64,000 nt of DNA from JBLWXV01 sp048267245 (lineage in GTDB: Bacteria > Bdellovibrionota > Bacteriovoracia > Bacteriovoracales > Bacteriovoracaceae), in contig JBLWXV010000001.1 of the NCBI GenBank assembly GCA_048267245.1, forward strand, positions 744,001 to 808,000. Direction: 5' to 3'. The notes under the pieces were generated by a model. It searched no databases and had not been told where the DNA came from. It worked only from the letters and a program-made list of their open reading frames with translations. Shown piece by piece: positions 51,759-59,882 of this stretch. Both the position numbers and the translations under genes were made by a program. The stretch's first letter is position 1; each line of letters begins with the position of its first letter.

Positions 51759-53506
51759 AAATATTATTTATCCTCTCCTGGGCAAATCTCGCCCAGGCCG
51801 CTGGTCCCCCGGCTTCTGAGGCAATTATCTCAAGCGGCAGTGAATTCACATTGCCTAAAGACACCGATGCCCTCCTAAGAGAGTACCGCGGTGTATATCA
51901 ATCCTACTTTAAGCAGCTGTGTCCCGGCGGAACCGAAGAGCGCTACTGGGAACTCTACCGCCAGTTTAGTGGTGATGGTCACTATATCCCAGTTCTTGAG
52001 AGTGGAAAGCTTGATCGCTTGACCGTAAATAAATTTATCCCCGAATTAAAAGATAAGAAAAAGTGGATTGATGGCCTTATTGCCAGTCATGAGAAGTGGA
52101 AATCCTTTTCAGACCTTCGCGCGATGATTAAAGAAGTTGAAGGAGAGATTAATTTTCTCCTTAAGTTAAAAGAGCAACTCGCAAATGCCAACGACAAGAA
52201 CTCTACTCTTTTAAAGAATAAAAATAAATTTGAACTCTTGAAATTTAGAGACAAGGTGCTCGATCTCGCCAAGCAGTCTCACTTTCTTATGTCTTATCGC
52301 CATCCCGTTGATCACTTTGACCTCCGACTCTCTTATGACAATTACAAAGACGCCCTAGACGATACCAATAAGAGGCGCTCTAACGAGATTTACTTCTACC
52401 GAAAAATCGTGCAAGACGGGGCCCAAGATCCCGACGGCAAGAGAAGTGATCGCTTTATGAAGTCTGTTTGGGACACGGTAGTTCTTAAATTGCAAAAGCC
52501 ACTTGAAGTCCTCGACGAGAATACTCGCTATGATGTCGAGTGGGCCCTCTCAGCTCTGGATATTCACCTGGGCAGGGGCAAGAGTCAGATCCTGCGCCGC
52601 CTAGGAGAGTGGAGTGAGAGAACGGGCCGCACGATTGATTTTTATGAGTCACTAAACTCTGACAAAGTTAAGGTTCACGATCATTTTGAAAGTGCTTCTG
52701 AGCTTCTTAGTAACCGCGAGAAAGCTCGCTATATTCTAAAAGATTTTGTCCTAAGAAAAGAAAAAGAAGCCTATGCTTTTTGGGCCAGAAGACCTGCCAT
52801 TTTGCAGGCACTCTTTACGCTCGAAACCATTCTTTTTAACGAAGTGGGTGGGCTGGATGGCAGAGATGCTCTAGAGCGCAGAGATGTGGCCCAAGTGGTG
52901 ATTAATCGCCACTCCCTTGCAGAGTATAATCGAATTACCTCCCGAGAACCGCTCTACACCTACTTAATGGAAGACGACGAGACTAAAGTTAAGGAAAAGG
53001 GAGCTCCAATAACCGACAATACTTGGCTTAATGTCATGCTCAAAGAAGGTGAGTTTTCCTTTTCATACTTTTTTATTCCGGGCTCATTGAAAATCTTTTG
53101 TCCCGATCAAACTAGTTTGGGACGTTTTCTTCAGCGCGAAAATTTGGAAATTGCCCTTTCTCTCTTGGGCCGTCCCGAAGCCGACTTCAATGCTGTTCGC
53201 TATTTTTCGCGCGCTTCTATGCAGGGGCGAATCGATATGGCCGGCATTTGGACCGAATTTGAAGCTCTCGCGGAGCGTCCTGGACTAGAGGCGACGGGGC
53301 AAAAGCGATTGCAGCGCGATTATAACCGCGGCAAGTACCGCTTTTTCTACCGCTTTAAATCGGCCAAAGGACAGACCTTTGACGTAGTCGAAATCGGCAG
53401 TAAGACCGTAGTGTTAGAGAAGGCGAGCAAGAAATTCTACAAGTATCGCAACCCACATTTTTTTAGATACTTTAGAGCAAGGCCTGTTGACCCTAAAGCC
53501 CCGTAA
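51734..53506 (+). CDS. exported protein with SleB-like cell-wall hydrolase domain, 590 aa
   Basis: Signal peptide MGIRSRILKILFILSWANLA, cleaved near AQA. The first 350 residues are helical and charged, with no family recognised. From about 375 to 500 the blocks LFNEVGGLDGRDA (likely catalytic Glu), VAQVVINRHSLAEYN and EFSFSYFFIP follow the order of SleB/CwlJ-type hydrolases, which cleave the glycan strands of peptidoglycan. The C-terminal 90 residues are basic. The ATG at 51734, with AGGA just upstream, is preferred to a TTG 12 bases earlier; the start lies inside the mpl coding end. Assignment to SleB is by motif order only. Confidence 0.75.
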   Translation: MGIRSRILKILFILSWANLAQAAGPPASEAIISSGSEFTLPKDTDALLREYRGVYQSYFKQLCPGGTEERYWELYRQFSGDGHYIPVLESGKLDRLTVNKFIPELKDKKKWIDGLIASHEKWKSFSDLRAMIKEVEGEINFLLKLKEQLANANDKNSTLLKNKNKFELLKFRDKVLDLAKQSHFLMSYRHPVDHFDLRLSYDNYKDALDDTNKRRSNEIYFYRKIVQDGAQDPDGKRSDRFMKSVWDTVVLKLQKPLEVLDENTRYDVEWALSALDIHLGRGKSQILRRLGEWSERTGRTIDFYESLNSDKVKVHDHFESASELLSNREKARYILKDFVLRKEKEAYAFWARRPAILQALFTLETILFNEVGGLDGRDALERRDVAQVVINRHSLAEYNRITSREPLYTYLMEDDETKVKEKGAPITDNTWLNVMLKEGEFSFSYFFIPGSLKIFCPDQTSLGRFLQRENLEIALSLLGRPEADFNAVRYFSRASMQGRIDMAGIWTEFEALAERPGLEATGQKRLQRDYNRGKYRFFYRFKSAKGQTFDVVEIGSKTVVLEKASKKFYKYRNPHFFRYFRARPVDPKAP

Positions 53507-53516
53507 GAGGTATATT
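53487..53516 (+). promoter_or_regulatory. candidate promoter of metK
   Basis: TTGACC (53487-53492), an 18-bp spacer and TATATT (53511-53516). The -35 is inside the end of the upstream gene. The resulting leader of about 55 bases contains the 12-bp direct repeat and GGAG before the ATG. Confidence 0.45.
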
Positions 53517-53535
53517 CACTGGCTGTAGAGTATTA

Positions 53536-53562
53536 TTTATTGAGTCAATTTTTATTGAGTCA
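53536..53562 (+). repeat. 12-bp direct repeat in the metK leader
   Basis: TTTATTGAGTCA occurs at 53536-53547 and again at 53551-53562, a 15-base period. Both copies lie between the proposed promoter and the metK ribosome-binding site. TGAGTCA is nearly palindromic, so two protein-binding sites or an RNA element are possible. Confidence 0.6.
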
Positions 53563-53577
53563 CTTCCGGAGCGACCT

Positions 53578-54741
53578 ATGCTAAAAGATTACGTATTTAC
53601 CTCTGAGTCAGTAACAGAAGGGCACCCAGATAAGATGGCCGATCAGATTTCTGATGCCGTTCTCGATGCCATGTTGGCCCAAGATCCTAAATCTCGCGTT
53701 GCTTGCGAAACAATGATCACAACTGGGATGGCCGTACTTGCTGGCGAAATCACAACAAAAGCTCAAGTAGATTTTCAAGATATCGTTCGTACAAAGATTC
53801 GCGAAATCGGCTACGACCACTCTGATAAAGGTTTCGATTGCAACACATGTGCGGTAATGGTTGCCCTTGATAAGCAATCTCCAGACATCGCTCAAGGTGT
53901 GAACGAAGGCGACGGCACTCACAAAGAACAAGGTGCTGGTGACCAAGGTCTTATGTTTGGTTATGCCATCAATGAAACTCCTAACCTTATGCCTCTTACA
54001 ATTGATCTCTCACATCGTCTTGCGATGAGACTCACTGAGATCAGAAAGAACGGCATTGGTGCTGAACTTCGCGCTGATGGTAAGACTCAGGTTTCAGCCG
54101 AGTACGTTGATGGGAAAATCACTAAACTTCGCAACATCGTAATCTCTACTCAGCATTCTGAGAAACTTTCACTCAAGCAAATTGAAGAACTTCTTCGCGA
54201 AGAAGTGATCAAGAAAACAGTGGACGCGAGCCTTATCGACAACAACACAAAAATTTGGATCAACCCAACTGGTAAATTCGTCATCGGCGGACCAATGGGT
54301 GACTGTGGCCTTACAGGTCGCAAGATCATCGTTGATACATACGGCGGTCACGGTGCTCACGGTGGCGGTGCTTTCTCCGGTAAAGATCCTTCGAAAGTTG
54401 ACCGCTCTGCTGCATACGCCACAAGACAAATCGCTAAGCACGTCGTTGCTGCCGGTCTTGCCGACCGCGCACTCGTTCAAGTGGCCTACGCCATTGGTGT
54501 TGCTGAGCCAATGTCACTTCTCGTTGATACGTTTGGTACAGAAAAAGTAGATGCCAAGAAACTTAACGAAGTTATCGGCAAGGTATTTGATATGCGCCCT
54601 AAGGCCATCATCGAGCGCCTCGACCTTCTTCGCCCAATCTACTCTGAGACAGCTGCTTACGGTCACTTTGGCCGCGAGAGTGCGAACGGTTTCCCATGGG
54701 AAAAACTCACGCACCTTGAAGAGCTCAAGTCTCACTTCTAA
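53578..54741 (+). CDS. metK: S-adenosylmethionine synthetase
   Basis: Makes SAM from methionine and ATP, 387 aa, full length. SVTEGHPDKMADQISDAVLD, GAGDQGLMFGYAINET, GGPMGDCGLTGRKIIVDTYG and GGGAFSGKDPSKVDRSAAY are the family signatures. Codon bias is strong, as expected of a highly expressed gene. GGAG lies six bases before the ATG. It has its own promoter and terminator. It supplies the many SAM-dependent enzymes nearby, including the RNA methylases and the radical SAM protein. Confidence 0.98.
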   Translation: MLKDYVFTSESVTEGHPDKMADQISDAVLDAMLAQDPKSRVACETMITTGMAVLAGEITTKAQVDFQDIVRTKIREIGYDHSDKGFDCNTCAVMVALDKQSPDIAQGVNEGDGTHKEQGAGDQGLMFGYAINETPNLMPLTIDLSHRLAMRLTEIRKNGIGAELRADGKTQVSAEYVDGKITKLRNIVISTQHSEKLSLKQIEELLREEVIKKTVDASLIDNNTKIWINPTGKFVIGGPMGDCGLTGRKIIVDTYGGHGAHGGGAFSGKDPSKVDRSAAYATRQIAKHVVAAGLADRALVQVAYAIGVAEPMSLLVDTFGTEKVDAKKLNEVIGKVFDMRPKAIIERLDLLRPIYSETAAYGHFGRESANGFPWEKLTHLEELKSHF

Positions 54742-54767
54742 TTTCTTTTTTTTAGACAGACTAAAGA

Positions 54768-54794
54768 AAGGCCTCCCACGTGGAGGCCTTTTTT
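54768..54794 (+). terminator. intrinsic terminator of metK
   Basis: A 9-bp perfect stem AAGGCCTCC / GGAGGCCTT with a 5-nt loop, followed by a six-T run (54789-54794). Confidence 0.92.
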
Positions 54795-54809
54795 GTGTAG
54801 AATATCTTT

Positions 54810-55037
54810 ATGGACGCTATTTACTTTCTTATTCGCTACACGCCTTTCTGGGGAGTCCCCATCGCGATGATTAGCGCCCAATTCGCCTATATCTACTGGC
54901 TCAAAGATATTCGCAGAATCTCCTATGTTCTGGGGGTAGTGACCTGCATCTGTCTGGTCTGCGTGGTGCTCTACCTCATTGCGGGGGGGCCGGATGATTC
55001 GGTTAAACGCTTCCAAGAGCTTGTTTCTTCGTTCTAA
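54810..55037 (+). CDS. small two-span membrane protein, 75 aa
   Basis: Two hydrophobic segments (about 5-30 and 38-60) separated by a short basic loop (WLKDIRRIS), ending in a polar tail. No family recognised. TAGAAT at 54798-54803, directly after the metK terminator, is seven bases from the ATG, so the message may be leaderless; there is no Shine-Dalgarno sequence. The clear membrane topology and non-overlap with other genes support it as real. Confidence 0.65.
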   Translation: MDAIYFLIRYTPFWGVPIAMISAQFAYIYWLKDIRRISYVLGVVTCICLVCVVLYLIAGGPDDSVKRFQELVSSF

Positions 55038-55160
55038 TTTAATTGCTGCGTAGGTTCATTTTTCCGGGTGCCATGAAATTGACACCTAACTGTTCTCCTT
55101 GCTAGCCTAGTGTGGCGCCCATGTTGGCTCCCGATCAAATCGAGGCAGATAGTGAACGAT

Positions 55161-56726
55161 ATGAACTTTCTCCACAAGTCCTTCGACGATACTGAGGTCT
55201 CTGGCCCTGGTGAGGACGAAAAAACTCTAGTGGCGCCAGATATCTATCTTGTTGAAGACGATGAGCTACTAGGAAAGAGTATCAAGCTCTATCTCGAACG
55301 CTCCCTAGGTCTCACGGTCTACTGGTTTGTCTCGCCCCACGCTTGTCAGGAGGCCCTCACCGAGAGACTGGCCCTCACTTCAAGTGAAATCCCCCTCGAT
55401 CCCTTTTGCTTAATCACAGATATTTCTTTTGAAGATGGCGGCGCCGATGGGCTCCTTCTCATCGATATTCTTAAAGAGCGCGGCTTTAAATTTGTGAGCC
55501 TCGTGATGACTGGTTTTGCCAGTATCGAAACTGCCATTCAGGCCACCAAGAAAGGTGTTTTTCACTATCTCACAAAGCCCTTTGATCTAGAGGTCTTGGG
55601 AGATCTCGTTAAGAAGGCGCTCACTAAGCAGCTTGGTGTGAGTGAAGCGCTCTGGTCTAAAGATCAGATCATCTTCTCTGCCGATTCTGAGGCAAAACCC
55701 AGAAGTTCTCTTTACACGAGAACCTTTAAAATTGAAGCACCCACCGAAGATGATTTCTTCTGCGGAATTATTGGTCGCTCAAAAGTGATGAGAGACGTCT
55801 TTGATCGCATTCGCAAAGTTGCGGCCAGCGACTCAACGGTCTTAATTAACGGGCCTTCAGGTACAGGTAAGGAGCTCGTGGCCACAGCGATTCACAAGCT
55901 CTCACCGCGCACAACTAATACAATGGTGTCGGTAAATTGTGGCGCCATTCCCAGTGAGCTTTTAGAGAGTGAACTCTTTGGACACGAGAAGGGCAGCTTC
56001 ACTGGCGCCATTTCTTCTCGCAAAGGTCGCTTTGAAGTGGCCAATAACGGCACCATCTTTCTCGATGAAATCGGTGATATGCCGCTACTGCTTCAGGTGA
56101 AACTGCTGCGCGTACTTCAGAGTCGAATGATTGAGAGAGTGGGTAGCACCGAGCCTCATCCCATTAATGTTCGTATCATCACGGCCACCCATAGAAATCT
56201 AGAAGCGGCCGTCATGGACGGAGACTTTAGAGAAGATCTCTACTACCGCCTCAATGTGATTCCTATAAAAGTTCCGGCCCTCGCTCAGAGAAGAGAGGAT
56301 ATCCCGCTTCTAATTAGCTACTTCCTTAGTCGCTACTCAAGTGCCGATGGTCGCAACACGATTGAATTTGATGATGAGTCGCTAGAGCTTCTCATGACCT
56401 ATAATTGGCCTGGAAACGTGCGCGAGCTTGAAAACCTAATGGAGCGACTTGTGATCCTAAAGGGCGGCTCTGTAATTCGCGCCAGTGACTTGCCAGCTAA
56501 GTTTCTCGAGCACTTTCCCTCGCGTGCCCAGAGCTATGAGTCTTTAATTAAACTCCCTGAAGACGGAGTGGATTTTAAGAAAATCATTTCTGATATTGAA
56601 GATAGTCTAATCATGCAGGCGCTAGAGAAAACAGGTGGTAATAAGAATCAAGCCTCTAAGTTGTTGTGCCTCAACAGAACGACTCTTATCGAAAAAATGA
56701 AGAAGAAAGGACTCGCCCAGCAGTAA
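55161..56726 (+). CDS. NtrC-family sigma-54 response regulator
   Basis: About 521 aa from the chosen ATG, with an in-frame start at 55110 also possible. An N-terminal receiver (DIYLVEDDELLGK; phosphoacceptor Asp in CLITDISFEDG; Lys in YLTKPFD) is followed by a complete AAA+ domain: Walker A NGPSGTGKELVA, the sigma-54 contact loop GSFTGA (a variant of GAFTGA found in active members) and Walker B IFLDEIGDMP. Then comes a Fis-type HTH (NKNQASKLLCLNRTTLIEKM). TTGACA at 55079-55084 with an 18-bp spacer to TAGCCT may be its promoter. No kinase is adjacent. Close to flagellar genes, but no target can be named. Confidence 0.92.
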   Translation: MNFLHKSFDDTEVSGPGEDEKTLVAPDIYLVEDDELLGKSIKLYLERSLGLTVYWFVSPHACQEALTERLALTSSEIPLDPFCLITDISFEDGGADGLLLIDILKERGFKFVSLVMTGFASIETAIQATKKGVFHYLTKPFDLEVLGDLVKKALTKQLGVSEALWSKDQIIFSADSEAKPRSSLYTRTFKIEAPTEDDFFCGIIGRSKVMRDVFDRIRKVAASDSTVLINGPSGTGKELVATAIHKLSPRTTNTMVSVNCGAIPSELLESELFGHEKGSFTGAISSRKGRFEVANNGTIFLDEIGDMPLLLQVKLLRVLQSRMIERVGSTEPHPINVRIITATHRNLEAAVMDGDFREDLYYRLNVIPIKVPALAQRREDIPLLISYFLSRYSSADGRNTIEFDDESLELLMTYNWPGNVRELENLMERLVILKGGSVIRASDLPAKFLEHFPSRAQSYESLIKLPEDGVDFKKIISDIEDSLIMQALEKTGGNKNQASKLLCLNRTTLIEKMKKKGLAQQ

Positions 56727-56729
56727 CTG

Positions 56730-57557
56730 CTAGGGCGCTTCCGCTTTTTTAATTGTCTCTCTAATAAAGTACTTTAAAACTTTATTTCGATTAGACCCTC
56801 CCAATAGGGTCTTGAGATCGTCGTGAATTGAGCGGTCATAGATTAAACTATTGAGCGTTCCTGGCCCCTCTTGAATTTGGTGAGTGATATTGCGGATAGA
56901 GGCACTCGTCTGCTTAAGTTCAACTGAAGCTTCTGAGAGATTCTTAAGTGTCTTGCCCACATCATTTGGACCGATGGCCTGAAGGAGTTCGTTTGTTTTG
57001 GCCGTAGATCTCTCGATACTCGAGAGAATATTGTCGAGGCGATTATTCTCAACATTGCCCATCAATTGATCAATCTTTACAAGAATGCGCTCACTTACAG
57101 CGAGAATGTCTTCTCCACGAGTCGCGAGCTTATCAAAAAAGGAGCTCTCATCGACTCTGATATCAGAGTCTTCTGCAATAGGGGAGGCATCAGCACTGCC
57201 ACCAAGAATTTCCAAAAAGCGATCACCTAAGACCCCTTGAGTCTTAAAGGCGACGTGACTATCGCTACGAATCCACTGTCTATAGGTGCTCGCAATAGTA
57301 AGAGTGATACGAATGGCGTCTACGTCCGTAAAAGAGATTTCAGAGACAGTGCCAACCTTAATCCCTTTGAGCTGAACGGCGGCCCCATTCTTAAGATTTT
57401 GTGCGTTTCTCACATTGGCATAAATCTCAAAGTTATTTGAGAAGACATTATTTTCAGAGCCCAACATGAAGACGCTCACCCCAATAATTAAGAGGGCAAG
57501 GCTTACAAAGAAACCTGTTCGAACAATTTTTACTCTGTCTCCTGGTTTAAGAACCAT
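56730..57557 (-). CDS. mlaD: MlaD-type MCE substrate-binding protein
   Basis: A 275-aa inner-membrane-anchored periplasmic protein. One N-terminal membrane segment (about 13-33) is followed by a single MCE domain (about 40-125; VRNAQNLKNGAAVQLKGIKV, then TQGVLGDRFLEI) and a long helical tail (about 140-250), much longer than in E. coli MlaD. It forms the lipid-binding ring of the phospholipid transporter. It is last in the operon, overlapping mlaF by 11 bp, and converges with the NtrC-type gene. Confidence 0.92.
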   Translation of the reverse strand: MVLKPGDRVKIVRTGFFVSLALLIIGVSVFMLGSENNVFSNNFEIYANVRNAQNLKNGAAVQLKGIKVGTVSEISFTDVDAIRITLTIASTYRQWIRSDSHVAFKTQGVLGDRFLEILGGSADASPIAEDSDIRVDESSFFDKLATRGEDILAVSERILVKIDQLMGNVENNRLDNILSSIERSTAKTNELLQAIGPNDVGKTLKNLSEASVELKQTSASIRNITHQIQEGPGTLNSLIYDRSIHDDLKTLLGGSNRNKVLKYFIRETIKKAEAP

Positions 57558-58320
57558 AGACTTTCCCCTGTTGAGTTTTAAATTTATCTAGAATGGGATC
57601 ATCGGATTCCTCAAACTCTTTTGGTGTTAGAGTGAGGGCGATGACGCCATCGTGGAGAACCATTAATTTGTCACATAGAGCGAGGGCGGCCGGTATGTCG
57701 TGGGTGACGAATATTGAGGCGTGGCCGCGATCTTTTAATTTTCTCATGAGTTCCACCACATTTTGAGTGTTCTTGGGATCAAGTCCTGCGGTTGGTTCAT
57801 CGTAGAGAATAATGTCTGGATTCATAATCATTGAGCGCGCCATCCCCACGCGCTTTTGCATCCCACCCGAGAGATCAGAGGGCATTAGATTGCCCTTGCC
57901 CTCTAGGTCGACGAGCTTGAGGATATCGTCGACTTTTTGCTTCACCTCTTCGTAACTAAGATTTGTATGTTCAAAGAGAGGGTAGCCAATATTTTCGTAG
58001 ACGCTAAATGAATCAAAGAGGGCACCGCTTTGAAAGCTGTAGCTGATGTGAATGCGCACCTGAAACATATCTTCTTCTGAGAGAGTGTCGATGCGTTTGC
58101 CGCGATAGTAAATTTCACCAGAGTCGCAATGCTCAAGTCCAATGATCTCTCTGAGAAGGACTGACTTACCTGAACCCGATCCACCAAGTAGGCCAATACT
58201 TTGACCCTTGTAGAGCTTGAAGCTCACCCCGCGGTGAATGTGGTTACTTCCAAACCTCTTATTAATGTCTTTTAATTCAAGTAGTACTTCTTCAGTCATC
58301 TGTTTGTTCACTTTGTCCAA
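57547..58320 (-). CDS. mlaF: Mla ABC transporter ATPase
   Basis: A 257-aa ATPase powering phospholipid movement between the membranes. Walker A is LLGGSGSGKSVLLREI, the signature is LSGGMQKRVGMARSMIMNP, Walker B is IILYDEPTAGLDP and the switch His is in FVTHDIPAAL. The Gly-rich signature with QKR is typical of the Mla/Mce branch. It overlaps mlaE by 13 bp and mlaD by 11 bp. Confidence 0.95.
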   Translation of the reverse strand: MDKVNKQMTEEVLLELKDINKRFGSNHIHRGVSFKLYKGQSIGLLGGSGSGKSVLLREIIGLEHCDSGEIYYRGKRIDTLSEEDMFQVRIHISYSFQSGALFDSFSVYENIGYPLFEHTNLSYEEVKQKVDDILKLVDLEGKGNLMPSDLSGGMQKRVGMARSMIMNPDIILYDEPTAGLDPKNTQNVVELMRKLKDRGHASIFVTHDIPAALALCDKLMVLHDGVIALTLTPKEFEESDDPILDKFKTQQGKVYGS

Positions 58321-59105
58321 ATGACGAGAAAGAGTTTACTGATAAAGAAATTTGAAATCAGTATGAGAATAGAACTTGTCACCACTACCCAGGTTGTTGT
58401 CATGCCGACACCCTTGGTTCCATCACGGGTTCTAAAAGCCTTAAAGCAGGCCACTATGGAGATAATTCCGCCAAAGAGAGCGGACTTAACGAGGCCTGAG
58501 GCATAGTCGTGAATTTTCACAGTATCGAGCACTTTATTAAAGTAGAAACCCATAGGCATATCAAACTCGTGCATGCAGACAATGAGCCCCCCTACGATTC
58601 CCAGCGCGCAGGAGAGAGCGGTGAGAAGGGGAAGTGAGATAATAGAGGCGAGAAATCTTGGGACGACGAGAACTCTGATCGGCGAGGTTCCTAGCGCCCT
58701 GATGGCATCTACCTGCTGGGTCACATTCATGGAGCCAATTTCAGCGGCCATACCTGAACCAATGCGGCCAGCTACGATGAGGGATGTGAAGAGTGGGGCC
58801 ATCTCGCGGGCCAGAGAGAGGGAGACCACGGCGGGCACATACATGGTTCCGCCAAATTTTGCGAGCCCATACCCAAAGTTGAGGGTCATCACTAGGCCCA
58901 TCGTTAGGCCGATAATTAAGGTAATTGAAATGGAGCCTATGCCCAGGATTCCAATTTGATCAATGAGGCGAGTGAAGTAGAAGGGACGTGTGAAGGAGCA
59001 GCGGATAGTGGAGAGTACGAGATCCGTGATCTCGCCCACAATATAGAGAGTGCGCATCCAGCGCCTTCTTCTTTTAACCTTATATTGAGTGGTATCTATT
59101 AACAT
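58308..59105 (-). CDS. mlaE: Mla ABC transporter permease
   Basis: A 265-aa MlaE/YrbE permease with five to six membrane segments. The conserved EMAPLFTSLIVAGRIGSGMAAEIG coupling region is present and is followed by VDAIRALGTSPIRVLVVPRF. A basic N-terminus (KVKRRRRWMRTL) follows the positive-inside rule. It is first of the three transport genes, eight bases after the lipoprotein stop, so the four genes form one transcript. Confidence 0.95.
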   Translation of the reverse strand: MLIDTTQYKVKRRRRWMRTLYIVGEITDLVLSTIRCSFTRPFYFTRLIDQIGILGIGSISITLIIGLTMGLVMTLNFGYGLAKFGGTMYVPAVVSLSLAREMAPLFTSLIVAGRIGSGMAAEIGSMNVTQQVDAIRALGTSPIRVLVVPRFLASIISLPLLTALSCALGIVGGLIVCMHEFDMPMGFYFNKVLDTVKIHDYASGLVKSALFGGIISIVACFKAFRTRDGTKGVGMTTTWVVVTSSILILISNFFISKLFLVIWTK

Positions 59106-59112
59106 TTGATTC

Positions 59113-59619
59113 CTAGTCTATGTCCACTTCTCTCAGAAATTCCTTAAAGCTCGCCTGATCGCGCTCAAAGGTTTTTCGAGTTGGTGATATAAGGATAAAG
59201 TCGTACACACATCGATTCTTTCTGGTGGTCACAATGCTCATATAGGTTTCAACCCCATCGAGCTTGCCCTTAATATTTGTTGTAAGCGCCTCTCGTCCAC
59301 TAAAAGTCCACTCCTCAGTTGTAAGCACTTCAACGGACTCAACACCACTGAGAATATTGATCGTGAGATGTTTCATTGAGGTAGAGTCATACTTCTTGCA
59401 CATGCTATTGGCGGTGATGACAGATCCCGTGACAGGATTTTGAACAGCGTAGTCAGCTGTGTCTGGTGTGATGGGTCTCCAATTGCTTGAAAGAAAGTTA
59501 ATGCGAAGATTTTCAGACTTCACATCACTTGATCCACTTCCCCCAACAAGAAGAGAGCACGAAGTGCAAAGCACCAAGGCGAGGGTGAGAATAATGGAGT
59601 GTTTTATACCGCTTATCAT
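59113..59619 (-). CDS. small exported lipoprotein leading the mla operon
   Basis: About 168 aa with lipobox CTSC (signal from MISGIKHSIILTLALV). The remainder is mostly beta (for example NFLSSNWRPITPDTADYAVQ). No family recognised. The ATG at 59619 gives a normal lipoprotein signal; an upstream in-frame start would add 35 residues with another hydrophobic stretch. Its place directly before mlaE suggests a role with the Mla system, perhaps as an outer-membrane or periplasmic partner, but that is inferred from position. Confidence 0.75.
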   Translation of the reverse strand: MISGIKHSIILTLALVLCTSCSLLVGGSGSSDVKSENLRINFLSSNWRPITPDTADYAVQNPVTGSVITANSMCKKYDSTSMKHLTINILSGVESVEVLTTEEWTFSGREALTTNIKGKLDGVETYMSIVTTRKNRCVYDFILISPTRKTFERDQASFKEFLREVDID

Positions 59620-59743
59620 ATAGTCCACTTTTAATTTGAGGCACACTACTATGAAAATCCAAAGTGTTATGGCCGTAAACCGAACAAATTTTTCTGATGT
59701 CAAAAAAATGGACGGCAAAATCATCCACGAAGCAAATTTTTCC

Positions 59744-59771
59744 TTTTACCTGGCCCAAAATTAGGTAGAAT
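59744..59771 (+). promoter_or_regulatory. candidate promoter toward the exported TPR gene
   Basis: TTTTAC (59744-59749), a 16-bp spacer and TAGAAT (59766-59771). The -10 matches those proposed for mpl and glyS. It lies in the 263-bp divergent spacer between the lipoprotein and the TPR gene; nothing else clear was found there. It lacks sigma-28 or sigma-54 promoter marks. Confidence 0.35.
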
Positions 59772-59882
59772 GAAGGAAGCGGTGAGACATTTAGGATGAA
59801 TGCCACGCCCATGGAGATTGGATTTTTTTAGGTTCGCATCTTCAACAAGATTAAAATTGAGAAACAGGAAGTTTCGGTCAAC

